Below are positions 9,915 through 16,725 of a stretch of 24,289 bases of DNA, in pieces. Numbering within the stretch: position 1 is the stretch's first letter; each line of letters starts with the position of its first letter. The notes under the pieces are model-generated. The model did no database searches. It was given only the letters and a program-made list of their open reading frames with translations, and was not told the origin of the DNA. A program made the position numbers and the translations under genes. The DNA comes from a virus, in IMG/VR virus record IMGVR_UViG_3300034082_001172, positions 1 through 24,289 of that record; one strand, 5' to 3'.

Positions 9915-10484
9915 ATGTCAAAGACACTCCCATATAAAAAGTTAGTAGTACCTACTGGTTTGAAAGGTCAAATCAATGGTCGCCTTGACAAGAGTCTTCT
10001 TGTTGGTGTGAAGACTGGCGGCAAGATGTACAAGGAAGCAGCCGAAGCGTTCAATAAAATGTATGACGCAGCAATGGCAGCAGGTATCCAACTCCGCAAC
10101 ATTGGTGACTATCGTTCCTATGACGGACAGTACGCAATGTTTATGGACCGCTATGAAGTAGCCAAGCCGAACGACCCACGCCTCGGCAAGAAGAACACAG
10201 TGACCCGTAAGTTTGACGGCAAGACTTGGATTCTGAAGAAGGGTAAGGCACCATCGGCTGCACCAGACCCGACAGGTAAGTCAGGTTCTAACCACGGATG
10301 GGGACTTGCCATTGACCTTGCTGTTGAAGGCAAGGGTGGCAACATTGTCGGCATGGCATCGGCTAAGAAGGGCTTTAAGTGGATGTGTGAGAACGCACCA
10401 ACGTTCGGGTTCTACCTCCAAGGGAGCAACATCAAGTCGCCAGAGTTTGAACACTGGCACTGGCAGTGGTGTGACGGGAAGTGA
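9915..10484 (+). CDS. M15-family peptidase endolysin (VanY-like)
   Basis: A 189-residue peptidase. The zinc-site motifs of the M15 / D-Ala-D-Ala carboxypeptidase (VanY) family are intact: SNHGWGLAID at 125-134 supplies His127 and Asp134, and EHWHW at 179-183 supplies catalytic Glu179 and ligand His182. The upstream GDYRSYDGQYAMF section (64-76) is the usual substrate-side Arg/Gln motif. M15 phage enzymes cut the peptide bridge of peptidoglycan, so this is the main endolysin. No signal peptide is present, consistent with holin-dependent release. No separate cell-wall-binding domain is seen; a basic insert (residues 90-122) might serve. The stop overlaps the GTG of the next gene. Confidence 0.9.
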   Translation: MSKTLPYKKLVVPTGLKGQINGRLDKSLLVGVKTGGKMYKEAAEAFNKMYDAAMAAGIQLRNIGDYRSYDGQYAMFMDRYEVAKPNDPRLGKKNTVTRKFDGKTWILKKGKAPSAAPDPTGKSGSNHGWGLAIDLAVEGKGGNIVGMASAKKGFKWMCENAPTFGFYLQGSNIKSPEFEHWHWQWCDGK

Positions 10485-10711
10485 CCGTCATCCAGGTCTT
10501 AGGGATGGTGGCTGCGGCAGTCGCCTCCCTTGGTGTCATTCACCGTGGCTTGCTATTACCTGCGTACCGTTGGGCTAAGCGCATTGAGAAGGATATGAGG
10601 TTCGTTGAGGAGCAGATGCGCCCGAACAGTGGCTCGTCTTTGCGGGATTCTCTTGACAGAATTGAGAACCGTTTGACCCTTGTGGAAACGTACATCACTA
10701 AGCCTGACTGA
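10481..10711 (+). CDS. Membrane-anchored coiled-coil protein, lysis-associated
   Basis: A 76-residue protein with a GTG start overlapping the endolysin stop (GTGA). One hydrophobic segment (about 3-27) is followed by a basic patch (YRWAKRIEK) and a charged helix (SLRDSLDRIENRLTLVETYI) with heptad-like Leu/Ile spacing, so a tail-in coiled coil is likely. The position directly after the endolysin suggests a lysis accessory such as a third holin-like or spanin-like protein, although actinobacterial hosts with no outer membrane would not need a spanin. Function is otherwise unknown. Confidence 0.7.
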   Translation: MTVIQVLGMVAAAVASLGVIHRGLLLPAYRWAKRIEKDMRFVEEQMRPNSGSSLRDSLDRIENRLTLVETYITKPD

Positions 10712-10727
10712 TAACCTGGCGAGTCCT

Positions 10728-10859
10728 ATGACACTCGCAGACCTTATCGCCATCCGTAATTTCCTAGTAAAAGTAGTGGTTCGGGGACCAGAAGAAGAAC
10801 AACTAGTGAATCTTGTAGCACGAATAGAGCAACTCCTCGCCACCCATAAAGCGGCGTAG
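10728..10859 (+). CDS. Small unknown protein
   Basis: A 43-residue reading frame (MTLADLIAIR start, RIEQLLATHKAA end) 16 nt after the previous stop. It has two amphipathic helices separated by RGPEEE. No recognisable family. It is kept because it fills the gap in a tightly packed operon and is followed within 13 nt by another gene; ribosome binding site support is weak. Confidence 0.45.
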   Translation: MTLADLIAIRNFLVKVVVRGPEEEQLVNLVARIEQLLATHKAA

Positions 10860-10871
10860 TAACCTAGAGCC

Positions 10872-10991
10872 ATGACCTCGTTGTCCAACCTCTACGTATG
10901 CCCCACCTGCGAAGAAGCATGGCACCAATCACAAGGACGCTACTGCCCTGAGTGCCGTACAGAAGGCGAGCCAGCAGAAAATGAACACTGA
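10872..10991 (+). CDS. Zinc-ribbon miniprotein
   Basis: A 39-residue protein with CPTC and CPEC knuckles separated by 11 residues (YVCPTCEEAWHQSQGRYCPEC), a compact zinc-ribbon arrangement. The stop overlaps the next start by 11 nt, which supports translation. Such phage miniproteins often bind host proteins or nucleic acid, but nothing here identifies the target. Confidence 0.6.
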   Translation: MTSLSNLYVCPTCEEAWHQSQGRYCPECRTEGEPAENEH

Positions 10992-11262
10992 CTTCCAACC
11001 AGTTCTCGTCACATGGATTGACGCACACGCCTACGAAGGCGGGTCTTGGGTTTACCCCCACGACATTGAAGACACAGGCGACTATGTAGTGAAAACAATC
11101 GGATGGTTGCTGCCATCAGGTGAAGGTGGTTTCTCCAATCATGCGAGTGTCGCCCAGTCATGGGGCGCAGACGATGCGATAGACCACATCATCAACATTC
11201 CCAACGGTATGGTCAGGTCAATTCAGTTTCTTCAACCCTTCTCAAAAGAAATCACAATTTAG
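10981..11262 (+). CDS. Conserved phage hypothetical protein
   Basis: A 93-residue protein overlapping the zinc-ribbon gene by 11 nt. The pattern VLVTWIDAHAYEGGSWVYP, VVKTIGWLLPSGEGG and ending IPNGMVRSIQFLQ resembles a small all-beta family common in phages of many hosts (W-x-D-A start, V-x-(S/T)-(V/I)-G-W middle, IP-x-G-M/I-x-x-I end). Its function is unknown to me. It is the last gene before the promoter at 11265. Confidence 0.65.
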   Translation: MNTDFQPVLVTWIDAHAYEGGSWVYPHDIEDTGDYVVKTIGWLLPSGEGGFSNHASVAQSWGADDAIDHIINIPNGMVRSIQFLQPFSKEITI

Positions 11263-11264
11263 TA

Positions 11265-11293
11265 TTGACTTTGACACACCCTGCCTGTAAAGT
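11265..11293 (+). promoter_or_regulatory. Sigma70-like promoter for the recombination operon
   Basis: TTGACT (11265-11270), a 17-nt spacer and TAAAGT (11288-11293) give a plausible promoter 35 nt before the exonuclease start, with a GAAGGAAGGGG ribosome binding site between. A second TTGACA at 11271-11276 would pair with GATTTA at 11294. No CRP-like palindrome accompanies it, unlike the leftward promoters. Confidence 0.6.
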
Positions 11294-11327
11294 GATTTAT
11301 ACATAACACAGAAGGAAGGGGAACTCC

Positions 11328-12275
11328 ATGAGTTTCACACGGTATCGCATACCAAAAGCACCACACGGTTCACAAGCATGGCTGAACCAACGCTACGAAG
11401 ATGACAACGGCAACCGCCGCATCTCCGCTAGTGCAGCAGCAGCCATCTACGGGCTACACCCGTTCGTGAAGCAAGACCAATACGCAGCAGAACTGCTGTC
11501 AGGAATTGCACCAACACCAATCCCACCAAACGCCGCTATGGAAACAGGCAACCGTTTAGAAGACACCATCATCCAGTGGGCAGGTGACCGCCTCGGCATC
11601 ACATTCACCACACCCGATGAACTGTTCTGCTATGACGATGAAGAAGGCGCACACCTTATCTCCACCCTTGATGGTTGGAACGAGGAGACACGCCACATCC
11701 TTGAAGTCAAAACAACCAGCCGTGAATACTCAGGAACCTTGCCTGACTATTGGAAAATCCAAGGCGTACAGCAAGCCATCTGTTCCGATGCAAGCCGTGT
11801 GACCTGGGCAATCTTTGACAACACCCTGCGCCTCACCATCGTGGAACAAAACGTCACCGAAGATGAGAAGCAAGAACACATCGCCGCCTCTGCTAAGTGG
11901 TTGAACAACATCGCACTGGGCATGGACCCCGAAGGCGTTGTCTACACATACGAAACAATCTCTACCCGCTACTCACGTTACAACGGCGACACAGTAGAAC
12001 TGAACCCATCCGCAACAGAACTCATTGCACAGTTAAAGCATGTTAAGTCCGAACTGTCCTCATACAAAGCAATGGAAGACAGGCTGAAGGCTGAACTGTG
12101 TGACTTGATTGGCGAGAACGAATCTGCCACAATCAACGGGGCAACAGTTGCCACATGGAAGGGATACAAGCGTGACTGGTTTGACTCCAAGAAGTTCCAG
12201 TCAGAGAACCCCGACCTATACGCACAGTACGTCAAGTCCACATCATCACGAACACTCCGTCTGAAAGGCGAATAA
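11328..12275 (+). CDS. YqaJ/lambda-exonuclease-type recombination nuclease
   Basis: A 315-residue protein with a strong ribosome binding site. Motifs of the YqaJ-like viral recombinase (PD-(D/E)XK) family are in order: SASAAAAIYG near 34-43, TGNRLED at 73-79 (Glu78), Asp115, LEVK at 125-128 (Glu126, Lys128) and YWKIQGVQQ at 141-149. These nucleases degrade one strand from a double-strand end and hand the single strand to an annealing protein, which is the next gene. After residue 220 it carries a helical segment (LIAQLKHVKSELSSYKAMEDRLKAEL) and a C-terminal domain that may mediate oligomer or partner contact. It is the first gene of the recombination unit. Confidence 0.88.
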   Translation: MSFTRYRIPKAPHGSQAWLNQRYEDDNGNRRISASAAAAIYGLHPFVKQDQYAAELLSGIAPTPIPPNAAMETGNRLEDTIIQWAGDRLGITFTTPDELFCYDDEEGAHLISTLDGWNEETRHILEVKTTSREYSGTLPDYWKIQGVQQAICSDASRVTWAIFDNTLRLTIVEQNVTEDEKQEHIAASAKWLNNIALGMDPEGVVYTYETISTRYSRYNGDTVELNPSATELIAQLKHVKSELSSYKAMEDRLKAELCDLIGENESATINGATVATWKGYKRDWFDSKKFQSENPDLYAQYVKSTSSRTLRLKGE

Positions 12276-12277
12276 CA

Positions 12278-12943
12278 ATGGAAACTTCTTACACATACAC
12301 AACACCAAGAAAGGTAACAACAGTGGAAGACAAAAATAAAACAGAGGAACTCAGGAACATCCTGAAGGACTACGCAAAGCCAGACCCATCAATCGTCCAG
12401 CAACTACCCAAGGGTGGCACCAAGTTGGACTTCGTTGGACACGCAGACATCACCCGCATCCTCATTGAGATTGACCCGTACTGGTCATGGGAACCCTGCG
12501 GTTGGGCACAAGGTCGTCCTGCTATCCATGTTGAGAACGGAACAGCAACCATGTGGGGATGGCTCACCGTACACGGCAAGGAACTCCTCGGTGTTGGCAG
12601 TGTCAAGGCTGACAAGGGAGACTACGAGAAGGAACTCATCGGTGACTTCTTGCGTAATGCTTCCATGCGTTTCGGTATCTCACTGAACCTGTGGACTAAG
12701 AACCAATGGGCTGACCTTGACAACGAGAAGACACAGCCAGCGAAGCCTGCACCTAAGCCAGCATTGCCTGACGATTCACCGTTGAGCGAAGAACAAATCA
12801 ATGCGTTCAACAAGGCATGTGTAGATAACGACTTGAACCCTATGACTATCTACAAGGACGCTAACGTGCGTTTCGGATTCGGTACACAGAAAGACCTGGC
12901 TGCTTTACGTAAGGCGTTCACTGCTGCAAAGGCAGGTAAGTAA
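12278..12943 (+). CDS. Rad52-like single-strand annealing protein
   Basis: A 221-residue protein directly after the exonuclease. The core reads KLDFVGHADITRILIEIDPYW (about 49-69), then a beta section, then EKELIGDFLRNASMRFGISLNLW (118-139). This is the arrangement found in actinophage proteins assigned to the Rad52/ERF-type annealing superfamily. A Lys/Pro linker (about 150-165) separates a C-terminal helical domain. With the YqaJ exonuclease it forms a Red-like pair for end recombination. The start at 12278 is supported by position; a GTG at 12323 has a better AGAAAGG site and would shorten it by 15 residues. Confidence 0.75.
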   Translation: METSYTYTTPRKVTTVEDKNKTEELRNILKDYAKPDPSIVQQLPKGGTKLDFVGHADITRILIEIDPYWSWEPCGWAQGRPAIHVENGTATMWGWLTVHGKELLGVGSVKADKGDYEKELIGDFLRNASMRFGISLNLWTKNQWADLDNEKTQPAKPAPKPALPDDSPLSEEQINAFNKACVDNDLNPMTIYKDANVRFGFGTQKDLAALRKAFTAAKAGK

Positions 12944-13131
12944 TGAGTGCGAAGCGAACAGTAGACCCAGATGGGGAGATTGCATCAACTCGTTTCATGG
13001 GGTTGCGTGTCACAACTAAGCAGTGGTACCACATTGAACTTCTCTGTCAGGTACGTGGCGGTATCACCAAGTCAGAACTGTTACGCCAGTTAGTGAAAGA
13101 GGCGATGGATAATGTCAAAGAGCCGTTCTAA
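12943..13131 (+). CDS. Ribbon-helix-helix-like small protein
   Basis: A 62-residue protein coupled to the annealing gene (TAATG). The segment TRFMGLRVTTKQWYHIELL followed by GGITKSELLRQLVKEAM matches a ribbon-helix-helix fold: a short strand then two helices. Such proteins are usually dimeric DNA-binding repressors. It lies inside the recombination operon, so autoregulation or control of the neighbouring genes is possible; no operator was identified. Confidence 0.65.
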   Translation: MSAKRTVDPDGEIASTRFMGLRVTTKQWYHIELLCQVRGGITKSELLRQLVKEAMDNVKEPF

Positions 13132-13447
13132 AGGAACATCATTTGAAACTCTCATTGCCCGCTTCATGCGTGACAACGGGTTCCCCTATGCAGAACGTCG
13201 TGCATTGCATGGCAATCTAGACAAGGGCGACATCAACTGTGGTGCGCCTCTCGTCATTGAATGTAAAGCAGCGAAACGACATGAACTGTCGGGATGGTTG
13301 CAGGAGACTGAGGCTGAGCGTGTCAATGCAGGGGCAGACTTCGGTGTGCTGGTTGTGAAACGTCAGGGTCATGCCACTGGTGCAGAGCAGTATGCCATCA
13401 TGCGTTTTGAGGACATGGTGAAGTTGTTGAAGCAGGCAGGTTACTGA
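13112..13447 (+). CDS. Holliday-junction-resolvase-like nuclease
   Basis: A 111-residue protein overlapping the RHH gene by 20 nt. The motifs KGTSFE (7-12), ERRALHGNLDKGDI (28-41) and IECK (49-52) give the PD-(D/E)XK core Glu12, Asp40, Glu50 and Lys52, as in archaeal-type Hjc and phage resolvase-like nucleases. It would cut branched recombination intermediates produced by the exonuclease/annealing pair. The length is close to the minimal family size. The stop overlaps the start of the broken repeat-family gene (TGATG). Confidence 0.8.
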   Translation: MSKSRSKGTSFETLIARFMRDNGFPYAERRALHGNLDKGDINCGAPLVIECKAAKRHELSGWLQETEAERVNAGADFGVLVVKRQGHATGAEQYAIMRFEDMVKLLKQAGY

Positions 13448-13609
13448 TGATTGATGACATTGTGACCCGAATCAGAAAGCATCAATGCACAGTAGATTTT
13501 AGTTGTCCATGTGCTGACGAAACAAGCCGATGAGATTGAACGCCTACGGAAAGAAAATGCAGAACTGCTTGCAGAAATACAAGAAGTCCATGAAGAATAC
13601 AGGTGGTGA
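13447..13609 (+). pseudogene. Frameshifted member of the DIVTRLR/ADEIERLR family
   Basis: From the coupled ATG at 13447 the frame reads MIDDIVTRIRKHQC and stops at 13531-13533 after 28 residues. The family signature LTKQADEIERLR continues in the +1 frame (open 13496-13609), followed by a charged helix (KENAELLAEIQEVHEEYRW). The same DNA encodes ADEIERLR in frame in the copy at 14071. So this copy either lost its frame by an indel between 13496 and 13530, uses a +1 shift (the stop context is CGA TGA), or is two short peptides with a GTG start at 13511. A remnant gene is the simplest reading. Confidence 0.6.
13515..13549 (+). repeat. 35-bp direct repeat, copy 1 (copy 2 at 14071-14105)
   Basis: The 35 bases at 13515-13549 and 14071-14105 are identical and encode TKQADEIERLR when in frame. 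Degenerate copies lie at 13931-13955 (one base different over 25) and around 14375-14400. A second repeated block, GATGACATTGTGACCCGA, begins the genes at 13447, 13842 and 14273. Sequence between the blocks is unrelated, so the conservation is confined to the two ends of each gene. Confidence 0.85.
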
Positions 13610-13612
13610 ATA

Positions 13613-13849
13613 ATGAGTAAGAGATACGGCGCAACAACCGACATTTCTGTGAAGGTACCAGAAGAAATACAGAAGCAGTTTTTAGAAACTATTGAACGAG
13701 ACATTATCTTTCGTGCAACTAAAGAAGGCTTCAAGATTGTTGGTAACTGGTCCCATCGCAAGGAACTATGTCTGCATATTGATGAGGAGACTGGCGAGAC
13801 ATACGAGTATTACAAAATGTTTTCATCTGTGGAGGTCTCTGATGACTGA
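13613..13849 (+). CDS. Unknown small protein
   Basis: A 78-residue protein starting MSKRYGATTDISVKVPEEIQ, 3 nt after the end of the broken gene. It has alternating beta/alpha character with a His/Arg section (NWSHRKELCLHIDEETGE) and an acidic end. No family recognised. A GGAGG site near its 3' end serves the next gene, whose ATG overlaps it by 8 nt, so it is part of a translated chain. Confidence 0.6.
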   Translation: MSKRYGATTDISVKVPEEIQKQFLETIERDIIFRATKEGFKIVGNWSHRKELCLHIDEETGETYEYYKMFSSVEVSDD

Positions 13850-14198
13850 TGACATTGTGACCCGACTACGGCAACAGGCACTTGAAGGCATTTGGGATTT
13901 CACTGCTGCTTCGTTCGATATGCAAGATGCAGCCGATGAAATTGAACGCCTACGGGCATGGAATGTTGAGATAACCAAGTTGTTAAAACAGGCGCAGGTT
14001 TGCATGGACATTTGGCAAAAGTCAGAAGATGAGTTAATTGAGTTTCATCAAGGCAAGTCGATTGAAGCGTTGACGAAACAAGCCGATGAGATTGAACGCC
14101 TACGGGCAGATGTTATGTATTGGAAAGCATTGCCCTACTGCCCTAAATGTGGTTGTGGTACTTGTCAAGACAATGAACAGGTCTTAAACAATGAATGA
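13842..14198 (+). CDS. DIVTRLR/ADEIERLR-family protein with zinc knuckle
   Basis: A 118-residue protein with a GGAGG ribosome binding site at 13831; the frame upstream of 13842 is not used. It begins MTDDIVTRLR and carries the ADEIERLR helix twice (31-38 and 81-88), each followed by a charged, probably coiled-coil stretch. The C-terminus has CPKCGCGTC (100-108), a likely metal site. The DIV-x-RLR start plus EAADEIERLR helix is, in my experience, a pattern scattered through many unrelated phages with no assigned role. It is one of three tandem copies here. Confidence 0.75.
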   Translation: MTDDIVTRLRQQALEGIWDFTAASFDMQDAADEIERLRAWNVEITKLLKQAQVCMDIWQKSEDELIEFHQGKSIEALTKQADEIERLRADVMYWKALPYCPKCGCGTCQDNEQVLNNE

Positions 14199-14280
14199 GA
14201 ACACAGCAACAGTTTTGATTATTGCAATTTTGGTTAGCCCACTTTTGCTTGTAATTTGGAAGGGACTTAACAATGACTGA
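14191..14280 (+). CDS. 29-residue single-span membrane peptide
   Basis: A tiny frame overlapping the previous stop by 8 nt and the next start by 8 nt. It reads MNENTATVLIIAILVSPLLL then VIWKGLNND: a short polar N-terminus, one hydrophobic helix of about 17-18 residues and a basic/polar end. Double overlap with neighbouring genes on the same strand supports translation. Function unknown. Confidence 0.5.
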   Translation: MNENTATVLIIAILVSPLLLVIWKGLNND

Positions 14281-14560
14281 TGACATTGTGACCCGATTAC
14301 GGATAGAAAATTATCCACTCCTTCAGTTTGGCAACCATCAAGATTGGTGTACCGCTTTAGGAATAATGGATGAAGCAGCAGATGAGATTGAACGCCTACG
14401 AACAATCATCCAAGACATTGCCAACGCTGTAACAGACGAAGGAAGAAAACCTGGCTACCACAAACAGCAAGTCAACTATGTACGAACCATGTGGTTCCCA
14501 CTGTACGAAGCCATCAGTAAAGCAGTAAAGGAAATGGATAATGGAACAAGCAAGCCGTGA
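14273..14560 (+). CDS. DIVTRLR/ADEIERLR-family protein
   Basis: A 95-residue protein with the same DNA-level start as the 13842 gene (24 identical bases) and one family helix, MDEAADEIERLR, at 32-43. The region between is unrelated to the other copy (IENYPLLQFGNHQDWCTALG), and the C-terminal half (VNYVRTMWFPLYEAISKAVKE) is helical. An AAGGGAC site precedes it. The start overlaps the membrane peptide. A probable protein-interaction scaffold; no catalytic residues are seen. Confidence 0.75.
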   Translation: MTDDIVTRLRIENYPLLQFGNHQDWCTALGIMDEAADEIERLRTIIQDIANAVTDEGRKPGYHKQQVNYVRTMWFPLYEAISKAVKEMDNGTSKP

Positions 14561-14693
14561 ACTCTTTGAATGTCTAATGAACCGTATCTACAATGCGTCA
14601 GACTTTGTACGGTTACAGGCACCATCAGACCGTGAACGTAAAGCCATTGACACATGGCTACAACTACAAGAAGAAAAGGAACTAGCAGAATGA
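14541..14693 (+). CDS. Small helical unknown protein
   Basis: A 50-residue protein, MEQASRELFECLMNRIYNAS at the start and TWLQLQEEKELAE at the end, predicted almost entirely helical. It overlaps the previous gene by 20 nt and the next by 4 nt (ATGA), which is the main support. No family recognised. Confidence 0.55.
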   Translation: MEQASRELFECLMNRIYNASDFVRLQAPSDRERKAIDTWLQLQEEKELAE

Positions 14694-14893
14694 ACAGCAG
14701 ACTTACAAGACCAGTTGAGCCTGCCTGCTATGGGAACGACGGAACATTCGGTTGGTTTTGGCGACACAACTTTGACAAGTTGATGGCACAAGCACAACTG
14801 ATTGAGAAAGAACGTGACCAGTTAGCGATGCAGGTTCGGGCGTTAGAGGCTGAAGTCTCTCGTCTTGAACGGGTGGCGACTAATCATGTTTAA
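14690..14893 (+). CDS. Small coiled-coil protein
   Basis: A 67-residue protein; the ATG at 14690 overlaps the previous stop and is preferred to an unsupported start at 14654. The N-terminal part (YGNDGTFGWFWRHNFDKL) is aromatic, and the C-terminal 40 residues (LIEKERDQLAMQVRALEAEV and on) form a heptad-like coiled coil. Function unknown; oligomerisation is likely. Confidence 0.6.
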   Translation: MNSRLTRPVEPACYGNDGTFGWFWRHNFDKLMAQAQLIEKERDQLAMQVRALEAEVSRLERVATNHV

Positions 14894-15185
14894 GAAAAAA
14901 GAAATATCTAAATGGGTCAATATCGCTGGCATTAATGGCGAACTTGCACAACACAACCTTGACCAATTTTTGTTGATGCAAACAGACCGTGACCATTGGC
15001 GAGCAATTGCAAACCGTTTAGGCACCCACATGGGTGAAGCATTATACGGTGATGATGAATGGTCTTGCCGTGAGTATGCAATTTCTGCCTACAGTGAATG
15101 GGAAAGTACAGATGGCGCACATCTATACACATACCAAGTAGAAGCAAAACCTCAGTGGTATTTTAGAGAAGGAAAAGAAACATGA
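14886..15185 (+). CDS. Unknown 99-residue protein
   Basis: The ATG at 14886 overlaps the previous stop by 8 nt and is preferred to the non-ATG start at 14865. The N-terminus is basic (MFKKKEISKW), then a helical section (LDQFLLMQTDRDHWRAIANRL) and a mixed C-terminal half rich in Tyr and Trp. No domain is recognised. The stop overlaps the next start (ATGA). Confidence 0.6.
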   Translation: MFKKKEISKWVNIAGINGELAQHNLDQFLLMQTDRDHWRAIANRLGTHMGEALYGDDEWSCREYAISAYSEWESTDGAHLYTYQVEAKPQWYFREGKET

Positions 15186-15544
15186 AAACCGACATCAAAC
15201 ATGGGCGTTCTGCCTACATGAAACACAAATGCCGATGCACCATCTGTGTCACAGAAGCACAGGCATACCGTAAGAAGTACCGTGAAACCAACATCAACGC
15301 AGGGCTACGACTAGACGCAACACCACTGCTCGCAAGGCTAGACCTTGACGAACGAATCGGTGCTGTGGAATCAAGTGTCAAGTCAAGGTGGCGGGCAGAA
15401 GGAATAGAAATCTACTCTGCCGACACATGGGCAACCCGACTGGGCTACCACCCTATTGAAATCTGGGGTCAAGACTTCTACCGTGGGTGCTTTGACAATC
15501 CCACAACAAAACAAGAGAAAGAATTACAGTATGTATCACAGTGA
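15182..15544 (+). CDS. Putative zinc-binding DNA-associated protein (HG-CRCxxC type)
   Basis: A 120-residue protein. The N-terminus HGRSAYMKHKCRCTICVTEA followed by a basic helix (YRKKYRE) matches a small cysteine motif (HG-x-Y-x-CRC-x-x-C) frequent in actinobacterial phage proteins, probably a zinc knuckle. The C-terminal part, IYSADTWATRLGYHPIEIWG, resembles a helix-turn-helix in which Ala-Thr-Arg-Leu-Gly forms the turn. A sequence-specific DNA-binding role is plausible. It overlaps the next gene by 14 nt. Confidence 0.6.
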   Translation: MKTDIKHGRSAYMKHKCRCTICVTEAQAYRKKYRETNINAGLRLDATPLLARLDLDERIGAVESSVKSRWRAEGIEIYSADTWATRLGYHPIEIWGQDFYRGCFDNPTTKQEKELQYVSQ

Positions 15545-15713
15545 ATTAGTAGGCATTATCCGCAAGATGGTGGCAGACAACACAGATGACATTGCATACC
15601 TGCCCAACTTTGCATTGATTGCTTGTCGTGAAATTGAACGACTTGCAGAAGAGTTAAAGAGAGAACGCCATATGCGTGGCTATTACAAAGCAGAGCAGAA
15701 CCCTTGGAAATAG
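15531..15713 (+). CDS. Small helical protein related in style to the ADEIERLR family
   Basis: A 60-residue protein starting at the ATG at 15531 inside the end of the previous gene. It consists of a helix (MYHSELVGIIRKMVADN), a short link and the helix ACREIERLAEELKRER, which echoes the ADEIERLR module of the upstream family without DNA-level identity. Function unknown. Confidence 0.55.
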   Translation: MYHSELVGIIRKMVADNTDDIAYLPNFALIACREIERLAEELKRERHMRGYYKAEQNPWK

Positions 15714-16117
15714 CAGGGTATAACCCTAAGTTTGATTTCAAAACGGACTTAGAATACGGGCATGAAGGTGAACAGAACCTGATTGATTTCTTCCACGCCT
15801 TCAACGCTGGCACAGTAGAAGTGAAGGCAGACCGATACCGCAATGGGCGTATGGCTGTAGAGACAGAGCAGAACCCAGGTGGTAAAGGTTGGAAGTTGTC
15901 AGGTATCAACGTCACGACTGCTACGTGGTGGGCGTATAGGTATGCACCTGATGCGTTCATCATTGTTGCTGTGCAACGGTTGAAGAAATATCTCAGACTA
16001 AACCGTGGCACGTTACAGAAACGTGACTTTGCACCCAACAGCGACAACCCCGCAAAAGGATTTCTCCTTTACCCACAACACATTCAAGACTTACAAACCA
16101 ACGAAGCCTACGATTAG
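15704..16117 (+). CDS. PD-(D/E)XK-like nuclease, TTG start
   Basis: A 137-residue protein. No ATG or GTG is available near the 5' end, so the TTG at 15704, overlapping the previous gene by 10 nt, is the likely start. The core GHEGEQNLIDFF (19-30, Glu23) followed by VEVKADRYRNGRMAVE (38-53, Glu39-x-Lys41) fits a restriction-endonuclease-like active site, and the section TATWWAYRYAPDAFIIV is typical of this fold after the catalytic strand. It could be a DNA-repair, resolvase or host-DNA-degrading nuclease. It is distinct in sequence from the nucleases at 11328 and 13112. Confidence 0.65.
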   Translation: MEIAGYNPKFDFKTDLEYGHEGEQNLIDFFHAFNAGTVEVKADRYRNGRMAVETEQNPGGKGWKLSGINVTTATWWAYRYAPDAFIIVAVQRLKKYLRLNRGTLQKRDFAPNSDNPAKGFLLYPQHIQDLQTNEAYD

Positions 16118-16169
16118 GCTAAACTCGCCTTAGAGAAACGGGGCGCAAACGTAGCCACAAGGAGGCACT

Positions 16170-16556
16170 ATGCGAAAAATTATATCGGCATCCCTTATTG
16201 CCATCACACTGGTCATACCAGCACCAGCCCACGCAAAAGAAAACAAGTCCTGCCCGCAGTACGAGAACGCACTACGCCGACACGGGTTGCCAGTCAAGCA
16301 ATTCAGTTACCTGTTTTGGCGTGAGAGCCGATGCAATCCACTGGCTGTGTCCTCACAGAACGGTGACGGTTCCTACGATTACGGCGGGCTTCAAGTGAAC
16401 TCAACGTGGAAGACCGTAACAGCCCGTGTCTGTTCCCGCCCATTCCGACAGACCAAGAAGTCCCTGCTCAACCTAGAGTGCAACCTCAAAGTGTCCCGCT
16501 ACCTATACGACAACGGTGGACTAGGACACTGGCGTGTGACAAGCGGAACAAAGTAG
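16170..16556 (+). CDS. Secreted lysozyme / transglycosylase-like protein
   Basis: A 128-residue protein with a perfect AAGGAGG ribosome binding site. A Sec-type signal peptide is clear (MRKI, hydrophobic 5-18, cleavage after AHA at 22). The mature part has FWRESRCNPLAV (49-60) with a candidate catalytic Glu52, then DYGGLQVN (70-77), the typical glutamate and GG-x-Q-x-N pattern of lytic transglycosylase or invertebrate-type lysozyme folds. Four Cys (28, 55, 88, 104) could form disulfides outside the cell. It is separate from the lysis cassette and lies in the DNA-metabolism block, so a role in local wall opening or in blocking superinfection is as likely as lysis. Confidence 0.75.
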   Translation: MRKIISASLIAITLVIPAPAHAKENKSCPQYENALRRHGLPVKQFSYLFWRESRCNPLAVSSQNGDGSYDYGGLQVNSTWKTVTARVCSRPFRQTKKSLLNLECNLKVSRYLYDNGGLGHWRVTSGTK

Positions 16557-16560
16557 TAAC

Positions 16561-16725
16561 ATGGAAACAATGAAGGGCAACACCCGAACAGACTGGCACT
16601 GCCCATCATGCGGTATCACCATGTCCACATTCGTGGTCTTAACAGACCCACCCTCGCATCCCTGCCCTAAGAAAGCAATGCGACATATAAATCTCCAACC
16701 AAAGAAGGAAGAACCAAATGAATAA
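16561..16725 (+). CDS. Zinc-finger-like miniprotein
   Basis: A 54-residue protein with CPSC (14-17) and a second cluster HPCPKK (33-38), plus His13, giving a possible metal site. It starts 5 nt after the previous stop and overlaps the SSB start by 8 nt. The C-terminus is basic (INLQPKKEEPNE). Unknown function. Confidence 0.55.
   Translation: METMKGNTRTDWHCPSCGITMSTFVVLTDPPSHPCPKKAMRHINLQPKKEEPNE

Noticed and set aside
14311-14319. TTATCCACT as a DnaA box
   Set aside because: A single imperfect match inside a coding gene with no cluster around it.
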